Shown here: piece by piece, positions 43,390 through 51,358 of the stretch
Layout: the number at the start of each line of letters is the position of its first letter
Numbering within the stretch: position 1 is the stretch's first letter
NCBI GenBank assembly: GCA_002500665.1
Contig: DLRY01000038.1
Span: 41,715 to 105,714 of the forward strand
DNA length: 64,000 nucleotides
Source of the DNA: Opitutia bacterium UBA7876
Lineage (GTDB): Bacteria; Verrucomicrobiota; Verrucomicrobiia; Opitutales; Seribacteraceae
Reading direction: 5' to 3'
Translations under genes and position numbers: made by a program
Notes under the pieces: model-generated
Database searches by the model: none
What the model was told of the DNA's origin: nothing
The model's input: only the letters and a program-made list of their open reading frames with translations

Positions 43390-44543
43390 TTGCCCAGAGA
43401 CAATATAGCCCGTGCCCGCGCGCCCCATGTGTATCGCTCCCTGTAATCCTGGTGCGCTCGATTTCCGATTGAATCCGCCAAGGAAACGTCAGAAGACAAC
43501 CGATCCAATGCTCCACACCACTCTAGCTGATCGGAAGGCGATACCAGAATGGCATTTTTACCATCTACCAGAACCTCCCTCAGAACCGGTAAGTCAGACG
43601 AGATAATCGGCACCCCCGAGGCCATGTACTCAAACATCTTCATTGGCGACATCCATCTACCCGTATCGTGACCCTTGACGCCGATGGAGACCTTCGGCTG
43701 GTAAGGCATCAAGAGGAAATCAACGCAACGCATCAACTCCTGAGCCTCTGGATGCGAAACATGCCCTCCGAAAAATATATTTGGGAGATCCCCGTTAACT
43801 TCACGCCGTAAGGCAACGTCCTTCGGCTCTCCGCCATAAACCAAAAAGAGAATTTCCGGTCGTTCTCTCGCCATGCCCTCGATAATCTCAATACCCCTGC
43901 CTTCATAGAGTTGGCCGAAGTAACCGCAAACCGACTTCCAATTCATACGAGGGCCTTCGCTCATTTGATACAACCTTTCCCTCCTCTCGCTTTTTCGTAT
44001 CAACGTCAGGCCATCCGGGGCGGCATCCGGCAACACAATTGCCTTGGCGGGGGAAACCCCATGCTCCGATGTAAGAATTTCCTCCAGTTTTTTAGACACG
44101 ACTATCGTCTTAACCCCAGGCCGGGTCATCGTCCATCGCTGCAACCACCTACGAAAGCCATATTCCACCTGGTGTGTTTCGAAAATCAAGGGTCTTCCGA
44201 ATAGGACTGCATGAAAGAAGGAAAAGTATAAATTTCTGGAAAGCACAAAGGTCGGCATTTTCCCTAGGATCAGCTTAAAAAGAGCAAGCAAGGCAATTCG
44301 CACATTCACAAATTTTTTGCACTTGCCGTGAAAAGTAACAAGGTCGGCTTTTTCAAGATCAACCCCATACGCCCGGCTAACTGACTCTTTGAATTCTGCG
44401 AGATCCCCTACTGTTCTGTTTGCGAAAACCTTAAGGTCTACGCCTTCGGCAAGCAATGCGGCGCACTGCATGGCCACATGCACCGAATTGGCGGAAGATG
44501 AAGGAATGGAAGAGGGCGAGACGTAAGCAAATGAAACTTTCAT
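43386..44543 (-). CDS. family 4 glycosyltransferase (GT-B)
   Basis: Glycosyltransferase of 385 residues. It starts MKVSFAYVSPSSIPSSSANSVHV, a form seen in GT4 enzymes, and continues with FVLSRNLYFSFF, IVVSKKLEEIL, CGYFGQLYEGRGIEIIEGMA and RWMSPMKMFEYMASGVPIISSDLPVLREVL, the donor-binding segment. It overlaps its neighbours by four bases on both sides. It is probably the partner enzyme of the following GT4 in assembling one repeat unit. Confidence 0.88.
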   Translation of the reverse strand: MKVSFAYVSPSSIPSSSANSVHVAMQCAALLAEGVDLKVFANRTVGDLAEFKESVSRAYGVDLEKADLVTFHGKCKKFVNVRIALLALFKLILGKMPTFVLSRNLYFSFFHAVLFGRPLIFETHQVEYGFRRWLQRWTMTRPGVKTIVVSKKLEEILTSEHGVSPAKAIVLPDAAPDGLTLIRKSERRERLYQMSEGPRMNWKSVCGYFGQLYEGRGIEIIEGMARERPEILFLVYGGEPKDVALRREVNGDLPNIFFGGHVSHPEAQELMRCVDFLLMPYQPKVSIGVKGHDTGRWMSPMKMFEYMASGVPIISSDLPVLREVLVDGKNAILVSPSDQLEWCGALDRLSSDVSLADSIGNRAHQDYRERYTWGARARAILSLGN

Positions 44544-45718
44544 CCGTCTTGTCTTCGCAAAACTTCATGATAACCGATTCCGGGATAATCAACAAAGCTC
44601 CATTGATTTCCGGCATCGGGATCAAGAGCTAATGCAATTCGGGCGATTGCAGACATTCGAAAATAAGAATCCCAAAGATTTGATTCATCCCATCCCCTCT
44701 GGTATCCGCAACTCGTCCAATGTTCCGCTCCATTCACTCTGTCATGCTTGGGCCTCTGTAAGGTCAACGCCTGCCTCAGTCTTTCGATTCTAGCCTTTCC
44801 TTTTGCCGAAGCCGCGTGGCTCAAAGCCATAATCAATTTCCCAATTGAGCGAGGACGGACAAGTTTGGATTCGCAAAAGCCTCCGTCCTCGTTTTGATCC
44901 CGGATGATTGAAGAGCAAGTTCCGGAAAGTAGTTTCCGGTGTCTCGAAATGGTTTCCTCACCGCCTGAAGTTATGATGGCAACGGCATCGTAGTCGTAGC
45001 ATCCTCCACCTCCCGGATAAGGCGCAAAGCGCCCCCTGGAATCAGCAAGGGAAGCAACTGCATCGGCGGCATCTTCAGCCAAAGGATTCTCAGCGCCCAA
45101 ATAATGAATTATTTCGTATTGATGGTATCCGTTCTGGAATTGCAAATGAGACATGCTTGAATCATCTCCCCAGAAACCAAATCGATTCATGTGCTTCAAA
45201 TGATAAGCGAGCCATTCATCGATTTTCGATGATTGGTCTTGATTCAAGTACTGTGTTGCATGCAAAAGAATAATTGCCATGAACATGGCATAATTACCGG
45301 ATTGCGGAACGCCCAAGTGTACTTTTCTCCTATCAAGGTTTGCCGAAACGTCATTTGTCATTAGCGGCTGACAGTGATCTTCCAAGGCATCGACCTCAAG
45401 GGCACCGATGATATTTAGCGCCGTAAGGGAGAAAGTGAGTAATTGTAGATAACTTTTGTCGTTGGTTAAATCAATTCCCTGAGCTTTTCTTGTTTTGCGC
45501 AGTTCATCAAGCCCAGCGCGAATCCGCTTAGACAAGCTGGTTCGTTCATCACCACCCAAGGTCAATTCGTTGATTAGGTTAAGCCCGAAGACTGCAAAGC
45601 AAAGAGAGAAAGGACTTGGAGAAGAATGAGTGGAGAACTTATAAGAAAAAGGATTGGTTTTGCTATTTTGTATGAACCGGAAGCATTTTTCCCGGATTAT
45701 GCCTAAATCTGGAAGCAC
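44540..45718 (-). CDS. uncharacterised alpha/alpha-toroid (prenyltransferase/squalene-cyclase-like) protein
   Basis: Protein of 392 residues from a GTG start with AAGAGA upstream. The sequence is helical throughout, with repeats of the type used in six-hairpin toroids: LQFQNGYHQYEIIHYLG, DSRGRFAPYPGGGGCYDYDAV, RDQNEDGGFCESK (a QxxDGGF-like repeat), and WTSCGYQRGWDESNLWDSYFRM. No terpene-cyclase DxDD or prenyltransferase metal site is evident, so a catalytic role is not supported. It sits inside the glycosyltransferase run and overlaps a GT4 gene. It may be a glycan-binding or glycoside-active protein; this is a guess. Confidence 0.45.
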   Translation of the reverse strand: MLPDLGIIREKCFRFIQNSKTNPFSYKFSTHSSPSPFSLCFAVFGLNLINELTLGGDERTSLSKRIRAGLDELRKTRKAQGIDLTNDKSYLQLLTFSLTALNIIGALEVDALEDHCQPLMTNDVSANLDRRKVHLGVPQSGNYAMFMAIILLHATQYLNQDQSSKIDEWLAYHLKHMNRFGFWGDDSSMSHLQFQNGYHQYEIIHYLGAENPLAEDAADAVASLADSRGRFAPYPGGGGCYDYDAVAIITSGGEETISRHRKLLSGTCSSIIRDQNEDGGFCESKLVRPRSIGKLIMALSHAASAKGKARIERLRQALTLQRPKHDRVNGAEHWTSCGYQRGWDESNLWDSYFRMSAIARIALALDPDAGNQWSFVDYPGIGYHEVLRRQDG

Positions 45719-45731
45719 TTCTCTTGGGAAT

Positions 45732-46790
45732 TTATTGCCTGACGAATAAGAGGTATTCGGAAATGGCTCCGTTATGGATGTAATTAATGTATGAGATCAT
45801 AACAAAAAGTAAAATCGTGAGGGTTTGCATGAGTTTCGGGTGCTTAAAATGATTAAGAAAAAGCGTTATGAGAATCGGCTCGACGCACACGAAATGAGTC
45901 GCCGACCGAAAACCCAAGATGGCAAAATCCGAAAATGAAACTAATAAAATGGTAGATAGCAAATATGTATTTATAATAAAGTAATTACTCCTGAAATATT
46001 TTACCTTATAATAAATAAATAACACTACAAATGATGTAATAATTTGCTGCAGTATCTTCGGATGCAAGAGGGATACCTTATAGTTGTATACATCCCATAT
46101 TAAGTATAACTCAACGCGAGCCGGTAGTAGAGCGTGGCGATCCAAGATATCGATTAGGATTGTCGTTGCTCCCGCTAGCTTGAACGTTAATCCGGATAAC
46201 AACAAAATAAGCAAATGGCTGAATCCGTACTTGTGATTTAGAAACAGCAATAAAACGGACAAAATCGCGAGGTAGTGAATCGAAAAACCCAGCAATAGGA
46301 GAACAAGGAAAGACTTGTACTTCTTTTGACTGATTAAGTGTATCTGGGGAAGAACCAACGCACTGATCAAGCCCGCTCTTATCTGTATCCACTCGTGATG
46401 TATCACCTCATGAGACAGGTATATCAGCATGGCCAGGAAGAAGTATTTCGTATATTTGTTGAAATAATATAAGTTGGTTGCTATCGCAGTAAAAGCGAAG
46501 AGGAACAACAATGCCTGCGAATCAAAGCCTATGGTTTTTAGCGCGGAACAGATAAACGCGAAACCGAAACCGGTCTCTAAAGCGACTCGAGTGTCACTGA
46601 AAAAGCTCGTGAGTTCGGGAACCTTTATGAACAAGCGAGTGTATTCGTCCTCATTTCCCCTTAGGCCGATCAGCAAGACCAGAAATGCCCCCATCAGGAT
46701 ATAGAATACCCTATGCTCCCGCAGTTTGGGTGACAAACCATGCAACCAGGAGAATAGAGAAACAAAAACGTTTATGCCAAAGTAGAGCAT
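45732..46790 (-). CDS. EpsG-family polysaccharide polymerase (Wzy-like)
   Basis: Integral membrane protein of 352 residues with ten or so hydrophobic helices. It matches the EpsG family: FLVLLIGLRGNEDEYTRLF after the first helices, ETGFGFAFICSALKTIG, WIQIRAGLISALVL, IHYLAIL, and a late YNYK loop. EpsG/Wzy proteins polymerise lipid-linked repeat units on the periplasmic side. The ATG at 46790 is used; the frame extends two codons to a TTG. It is the only clear polymerase candidate of the locus. A+T-rich. Confidence 0.75.
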   Translation of the reverse strand: MLYFGINVFVSLFSWLHGLSPKLREHRVFYILMGAFLVLLIGLRGNEDEYTRLFIKVPELTSFFSDTRVALETGFGFAFICSALKTIGFDSQALLFLFAFTAIATNLYYFNKYTKYFFLAMLIYLSHEVIHHEWIQIRAGLISALVLPQIHLISQKKYKSFLVLLLLGFSIHYLAILSVLLLFLNHKYGFSHLLILLLSGLTFKLAGATTILIDILDRHALLPARVELYLIWDVYNYKVSLLHPKILQQIITSFVVLFIYYKVKYFRSNYFIINTYLLSTILLVSFSDFAILGFRSATHFVCVEPILITLFLNHFKHPKLMQTLTILLFVMISYINYIHNGAISEYLLFVRQ

Positions 46791-46796
46791 GAACAA

Positions 46797-47684
46797 CTAT
46801 GAGGCACCTAGTACCATCTTTTCAAATTCCGACGAATTCGGTGAAGCCAAATGGGAAAACTTTGAGTTCCCTCTGAAGAAAAAGGGGTGAACAAAAGAAA
46901 AAGGCGAGACATACTGTATCATCAGCAAAGACCTCGGCTTTAATGCATTCCTACTACCGTAATGAAAGCACCTGCAACTGTCGCAGAAGATGATATCACC
47001 CGGTTTTCCAACGGCTTTTTCCACTTGGGACTTATCGGCTATCGAATAGACCACTTCGTCTTCGAGCCTGTTTGATTCATTGCTCAGGCGATAGTTCACG
47101 GCTTTTGCCACCTTGCTGGATTCATCTGCCGAAAGAAAAGTCGTTGGGCCCGTGTCATCGTCGATTTCCTTCAAGGGTATAAATAATTTGCATTGTCGTA
47201 TATCGGCCCAGTCCAAGTGAAACAGTTGACTGCCTTCCCTCGCACTCCCGTCATTGGGGGAATACCAAAGGTTGACGTTCGAAAGTATGGGAACAAAACC
47301 AAGATATTCGGATGCAATAGATACCAAGTCCTTATTCAGGGCCAACCGAAGAAGCGGATTATCAAGCGAACTTTCAAATTCAATATTTTGCAGATAATTT
47401 TTCTTATGGTTCTTGCGGTCGCGGTTTTTAAGATGAGCGGACACGCATTCATTTCCATGACTTATCGCCTGTCTCAAAGCATTGGAGTCCTTGAACGCAT
47501 CAGTTCTATAAAAGCCCTTTTGAGAGTCTATCTTAACCGCTTGGTCCGGCAAAGAGTCCAAATGTTCTCGTCGTTTTCTTAGAATTCCAGGGGACAGGAA
47601 GTTCCGCAAATTAAAGTATCTTCTTCTAACTTGGGGAGAACCAAATCTGAAGATGGTCGAAGGATTTCTTAGGTAGTTTAACAT
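46797..47684 (-). CDS. phytanoyl-CoA dioxygenase (PhyH)-type Fe(II)/2-oxoglutarate oxygenase
   Basis: Predicted non-haem iron oxygenase of 295 residues. The 2-His-1-carboxylate facial triad is His156/Asp158 in FHLDWAD and His241 in CFHYGSR, with Arg251 placed to bind 2-oxoglutarate. IPLKEIDDDTGPTTFLS and KPGDIIFCD are typical of PhyH enzymes. It would hydroxylate or oxidise a small molecule or sugar, using O2. Oxygenases of this family are uncommon in polysaccharide loci, so it may modify a sugar. The substrate is unknown. Confidence 0.8.
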   Translation of the reverse strand: MLNYLRNPSTIFRFGSPQVRRRYFNLRNFLSPGILRKRREHLDSLPDQAVKIDSQKGFYRTDAFKDSNALRQAISHGNECVSAHLKNRDRKNHKKNYLQNIEFESSLDNPLLRLALNKDLVSIASEYLGFVPILSNVNLWYSPNDGSAREGSQLFHLDWADIRQCKLFIPLKEIDDDTGPTTFLSADESSKVAKAVNYRLSNESNRLEDEVVYSIADKSQVEKAVGKPGDIIFCDSCRCFHYGSRNALKPRSLLMIQYVSPFSFVHPFFFRGNSKFSHLASPNSSEFEKMVLGAS

Positions 47685-47690
47685 ATTTGC

Positions 47691-49202
47691 TTATGGTATT
47701 TTATATAAGTAATAGTTTTGAAATTTTTTCAGTAGTTCCAATGATTTGAAATCTGTTTTCGACTCCATATTTTTTCCGTTATGAACAAGCAAATGGGTTA
47801 TTCCATATTTCCCATTCCATTTTAACCAGTCACTTTTATAACGTGAATAATACTCAAACAAACTATAGTTTTCATTCCAATTGGCTCTGGAATTAGTATT
47901 AATTAATGGTATGAAATATCTTATGTTTTCACTTGAAGTTTCAAAGCAGTCAAACGTTCGCTTGTATGGACTCACTAGAATTTTTGCATCACCTAATTGC
48001 TCTATGAAAACCTTCTCGCTTTCCTTTAGGTCGGAACTCGAGGAATCCTTACTCTTTCTATTCAACAGAAAAAGATGGAAGAATGATATCAGAAGAGAAA
48101 AGAGAACTAAAAGTTCAACGGCCTTTGATCCGTTGAGCATATACAAGAAGCTTGCCAAGCTGAAGGGTGTGGCAAATTCCAAGTAACGCTCACTTTGGCC
48201 GAAAACTGAAAATGGATACCAAAAGGTAATAAATCCAATAATAACCATACTTAAGCTTATATATTGGCAAAAGTTTATGAAAGGTAAGGACGACTCCTCG
48301 CTAAATAACGAAAGACCGGAGTAAATCGTCACAGAGTAGATGAACGGCAGGAAGTAAAGTGGAGAAAGATAAATGAATTTCCTTATTCTGGTTTTATCTA
48401 GAGCAAAACCGTTCTCCTTAAGGGGTAGATTAAGTAGATTCTTTTTACGGTCATCAACGAGTGTTCCTTTCATCATACTCGTATAAAACCGATAGTGGGC
48501 GAGAAACTTACACCAAAAGAAAGTACGCGTATGCTTACTCGATAAAGAACAAATGCAGATGAATACGAGCAACGGAAGCGCGGCAAGGTATTCCAGGCTT
48601 ATAATGGAAAACACTAAAGTGCCGAATACGGCTACCTGATGTCCGAATTGCCCTGAAAACAACAATGCGAGAAGCGATATTACGCAAACAATCATTAAAA
48701 GCGGATCATACTCCTTTGTAATCTCGTATAGGGCCAAGAAATACATGGTGCACAAAAACAAGCCCATCGTACGAGCTCCCCCGCCTCTTGTTCTTGAATT
48801 CAGGGGTATCAATGCAGGCGATAAACATAAGGTGGCAGCTACAAAGAAACCCATGGTCAAGCTATTTCCAAATGCTTCTATGTAAGAATCGCCAAACGTG
48901 GCGTGAAGATATAGATAAAAAATCATCATTGTACCAAAATCGTAAAGGCAGTTGATGACTCTCAATGTTTTGGAGGTGATGCAACGCTCAGGGAGGAAAG
49001 AGACTAAATAGTGATAAAGAACCGGATTAGAATATCTGCCAGAAGGAACGAAAATCTTGTTTTCACCATTCATACTAAGCCTGCTATCCTTCAAAAACTT
49101 GGAAATGTTTACATGATAGCTTTCCTCGGACCCGACGCCTCTTACTAAAAAGACTCGAAGGCTGATAAAAAGCAACGAAAGGACTATTAGCTCAGAAATC
49201 AC
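47691..49202 (-). CDS. polytopic membrane protein, possible GT-C glycosyltransferase
   Basis: Membrane protein of 503 residues from a GTG start (GAAGTG upstream). About ten hydrophobic segments fill residues 1-390, followed by a soluble C-terminal domain of about 110 residues (KSEKVFIEQLGDAKILVSPYKR...YGITHLLVHNG). The layout, with a large periplasmic loop after the first helix holding acidic residues (RGVGSEESYH), resembles GT-C enzymes that use lipid-linked donors. No definite family motif is recognised. A Wzy-like polymerase is the alternative. The gene is strongly A+T-rich. Confidence 0.45.
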   Translation of the reverse strand: MISELIVLSLLFISLRVFLVRGVGSEESYHVNISKFLKDSRLSMNGENKIFVPSGRYSNPVLYHYLVSFLPERCITSKTLRVINCLYDFGTMMIFYLYLHATFGDSYIEAFGNSLTMGFFVAATLCLSPALIPLNSRTRGGGARTMGLFLCTMYFLALYEITKEYDPLLMIVCVISLLALLFSGQFGHQVAVFGTLVFSIISLEYLAALPLLVFICICSLSSKHTRTFFWCKFLAHYRFYTSMMKGTLVDDRKKNLLNLPLKENGFALDKTRIRKFIYLSPLYFLPFIYSVTIYSGLSLFSEESSLPFINFCQYISLSMVIIGFITFWYPFSVFGQSERYLEFATPFSLASFLYMLNGSKAVELLVLFSLLISFFHLFLLNRKSKDSSSSDLKESEKVFIEQLGDAKILVSPYKRTFDCFETSSENIRYFIPLINTNSRANWNENYSLFEYYSRYKSDWLKWNGKYGITHLLVHNGKNMESKTDFKSLELLKKFQNYYLYKIP

Positions 49203-49240
49203 TTTTCACTTCATTCAAAAAAAGCTCTCCCTTTCCCGGA

Positions 49241-49960
49241 TCATTTCTTCTCATAGAGTTTTATATCTACCTCGGAGTCGAACTCTCCCCATTTTCCCTC
49301 GTAGGGAATTGCCTTGATCGCAACTTGCTTGGATTCGATTAACTTTTGCAAGGTTCCAGTCATATGCATGGAGTCGCTCTCCTTGGGCGAAAGCGTTTGA
49401 CGAAGGCCAACCACCTTCTCCCATCCTGTGGGCGTAAATCGCAACAGACCCATGTATTGTCCCTCTACCTGGTCAATCGAACTTGGTTTGTTGCCAATTT
49501 CCGAAAGAAAGGAATTTTCATCCATTCGAAAGGTCTCCGCATCGAGTAAGGGATCCCCGAACCTTGAGGTCCATAATTGCAACCAGTTGGGATCATAGGT
49601 AACTGCAAGGTCGGCACTATCCTGAATCAATGATAGTACTGCATCCGAATCGTAGAAAATGTCGGAGTAGCTTACTATGCAAATATCGTCTTCAAGCCAT
49701 TCTTCGCCACAAGCCAATGATGAGACCATATTCGTTTCCGACCAGCGAGGGTTGTTGAACTCAAACAAGCCTCGGTCGATCAACAATTCTCGCTTATAAC
49801 CAGTAACGATTGCTATTTCGTCTATACCAGCCCCCCTGAGTGATTCAATCTGCCTGTCCAAAAGGGCTTTATCTTCAACTTCTAGAAGACATTTAGGGAT
49901 TTCTTCGGTTAATTCCTTCATCCGGCTGCCCCGACCCGCTGCAAGAATGATTGCCTTCAT
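49241..49960 (-). CDS. LicC-like nucleotidyltransferase, probable CTP:phosphoglutamine cytidylyltransferase (Cj1416-like)
   Basis: Nucleotidyltransferase of 239 residues with the pyrophosphorylase loop MKAIILAAGRGSRM, IPKCLLEVEDKALLDRQIESL, NMVSSLACGEEWLEDDICIVSYSDIFYD and a C-terminal EFDSEVDIKLYEK. It belongs with CTP:phosphocholine cytidylyltransferase-type enzymes. Its neighbours are a glutamine-kinase-like, a C26 hydrolase and a CysC-like gene. In Campylobacter jejuni the equivalent Cj1416 makes CDP-L-glutamine from CTP and L-glutamine phosphate. That function is therefore inferred here. It overlaps the CysQ-like gene by four bases (ATGA). Without the neighbours it could be read as a phosphocholine enzyme, but no choline kinase is present. 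Confidence 0.75.
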   Translation of the reverse strand: MKAIILAAGRGSRMKELTEEIPKCLLEVEDKALLDRQIESLRGAGIDEIAIVTGYKRELLIDRGLFEFNNPRWSETNMVSSLACGEEWLEDDICIVSYSDIFYDSDAVLSLIQDSADLAVTYDPNWLQLWTSRFGDPLLDAETFRMDENSFLSEIGNKPSSIDQVEGQYMGLLRFTPTGWEKVVGLRQTLSPKESDSMHMTGTLQKLIESKQVAIKAIPYEGKWGEFDSEVDIKLYEKK

Positions 49961-50742
49961 AATAATATTGGTTCGTAGGTCATTCGTTTAAAATCGCTTA
50001 AATCATAAGGGGCTCGAAACGAAAGAAGTCTTGGGTTCCGGCGACCGTTCTTTCCATAGGACAAGGGCTGACCCGAATGCCAATCGGTTACGCCGCCCCC
50101 CGCCGACTCGACGATTGCCTGGCCTGCGGCGACGTCCCACTCGGAGCTCCCCACCAATCTCGGCACTACGTCTACCACACCTCTAGCCAAGAGGCCGTAC
50201 TTGAGTGCCGAACCAATCTCGACCCTCTTCTCGATTTGATTGATATCTGCAAAAATGCCGACGTCGGGATGATCATGAAATCGGCTGACCGCCATCCGGC
50301 ACTTCTGAGATTTCGGACCTGATTCCAACAAGCAACGATTACCGTTCTTTTCAAACCAAGGTGAATGATCTATGCCGCCGGCATAGGTTTCTTCAAGAGC
50401 GGGAGCATGAATGATGCCCATGACGGGTCTCCCCTTTTCCAAGAGGGCGACGTTAATGGTAAATTCATCATTTTGAGCCAGAAAATCCTTGGTCCCATCC
50501 AGAGGATCGACAAGCCAGTATCTATCTTCCTCCAAGAGCAGTGATTCACCTTCTTCCGAGACAATCGGAATGCCGGTAGACGACAATGCGTCCGACAATA
50601 AATCGTGAGAAGCGCAATCTGCCAGGGTCAATGGCGAGCCGTCCGTTTTCGCTTCGACCTCAACCTCTTCCCCGTAGAACTTGAGGATCTCAATCCCAGC
50701 TTCTCTAGCCGCAAAAACAGCTAGTTCAAATTTATCCGTCAC
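49957..50742 (-). CDS. cysQ: CysQ-family 3'-phosphonucleotide/inositol phosphatase
   Basis: Metal-dependent, Li+-sensitive-type phosphatase of 261 residues from a GTG start; its first 11 bases overlap the preceding gene. It carries KTDGSPLTLAD, the metal-binding Glu63/Glu64 in VSEEGE, WLVDPLDGTKDF with Asp79/Asp82, and SEWDVAAGQAIVESAGG. CysQ removes the 3'-phosphate from PAP in sulfate metabolism. Inside a phosphoramidate cluster that forms a 3'-phosphorylated CDP derivative, it may recycle the analogous 3'-phospho-CMP by-product (inference). Inositol-phosphatase activity is the alternative. Confidence 0.85.
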   Translation of the reverse strand: MTDKFELAVFAAREAGIEILKFYGEEVEVEAKTDGSPLTLADCASHDLLSDALSSTGIPIVSEEGESLLLEEDRYWLVDPLDGTKDFLAQNDEFTINVALLEKGRPVMGIIHAPALEETYAGGIDHSPWFEKNGNRCLLESGPKSQKCRMAVSRFHDHPDVGIFADINQIEKRVEIGSALKYGLLARGVVDVVPRLVGSSEWDVAAGQAIVESAGGGVTDWHSGQPLSYGKNGRRNPRLLSFRAPYDLSDFKRMTYEPILL

Positions 50743-51358
50743 AAAAGAGATTTCTTAGTCTTTTGACGTCTCTGACGTCGAAACGTTCCTCACGCTCAGG
50801 GTGCCACATCCATCCTTCCCAGGAATATTCATCGTGGCGAATAGCCTCAATCTCTCCATCCTCGCTTCTTGCCAAGATATGGTATCCAATTGGACATGAA
50901 TCGACGGACATGTCGTGATAACTGTTCGCTTCTCCTGAAATGCCCTCCCCCTCCAAGACATGCCTCGTACGGACGTGACCGGTGACTTTCCTTAGGCTTG
51001 AACCAGCCAAGGTCGCCATCATTTGCATGCCTCGGCAAATTCCCAGCACCGGCAAATTTTTCTTGGCTGAAAATTCAATCAATTCTTTTTCGGTGCGGTC
51101 GCGGTCCGGGCAGGAACCCACGTCGTTTCCTCCTGAAAGCAAAACCGCATTGGGGTTGAAGGTTGCAAGCCAGTTCTCAAGTTCATTAAGGGATTGCGCG
51201 CCCTGCCCCGCCGTCTCCTTCGTCAATCCGTTTGGAACCGGAAGAGGTACGAATCCACATTCCGTCAAGAAGGCAGACAACTTTTGGTCGAGTGCATCAC
51301 GACGCTCCTTGCGGTCCGGGTAATGATCGATCCTCTGACTGACGGCTACGGTCTTCAA
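50732..51358 (-). CDS. C26-type glutamine-amidotransferase-like hydrolase, probable gamma-glutamyl-CDP-amidate hydrolase (Cj1417-like)
   Basis: Class I amidotransferase-like protein of 208 residues. The catalytic triad is complete: Cys108 in GICRGMQ, and His186/Glu188 in WHPEREER. LLSGGNDVG fits the peptidase C26 (PuuD) group. Cj1417 of Campylobacter cleaves CDP-L-glutamine to cytidine diphosphoramidate plus glutamate; the gene neighbourhood implies the same reaction. A TTG start at 51358 overlaps the preceding stop as TTGA; the frame extends ten codons further up, into the kinase gene. Standalone gamma-glutamyl hydrolase activity cannot be excluded. Confidence 0.75.
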   Translation of the reverse strand: MKTVAVSQRIDHYPDRKERRDALDQKLSAFLTECGFVPLPVPNGLTKETAGQGAQSLNELENWLATFNPNAVLLSGGNDVGSCPDRDRTEKELIEFSAKKNLPVLGICRGMQMMATLAGSSLRKVTGHVRTRHVLEGEGISGEANSYHDMSVDSCPIGYHILARSEDGEIEAIRHDEYSWEGWMWHPEREERFDVRDVKRLRNLFCDG

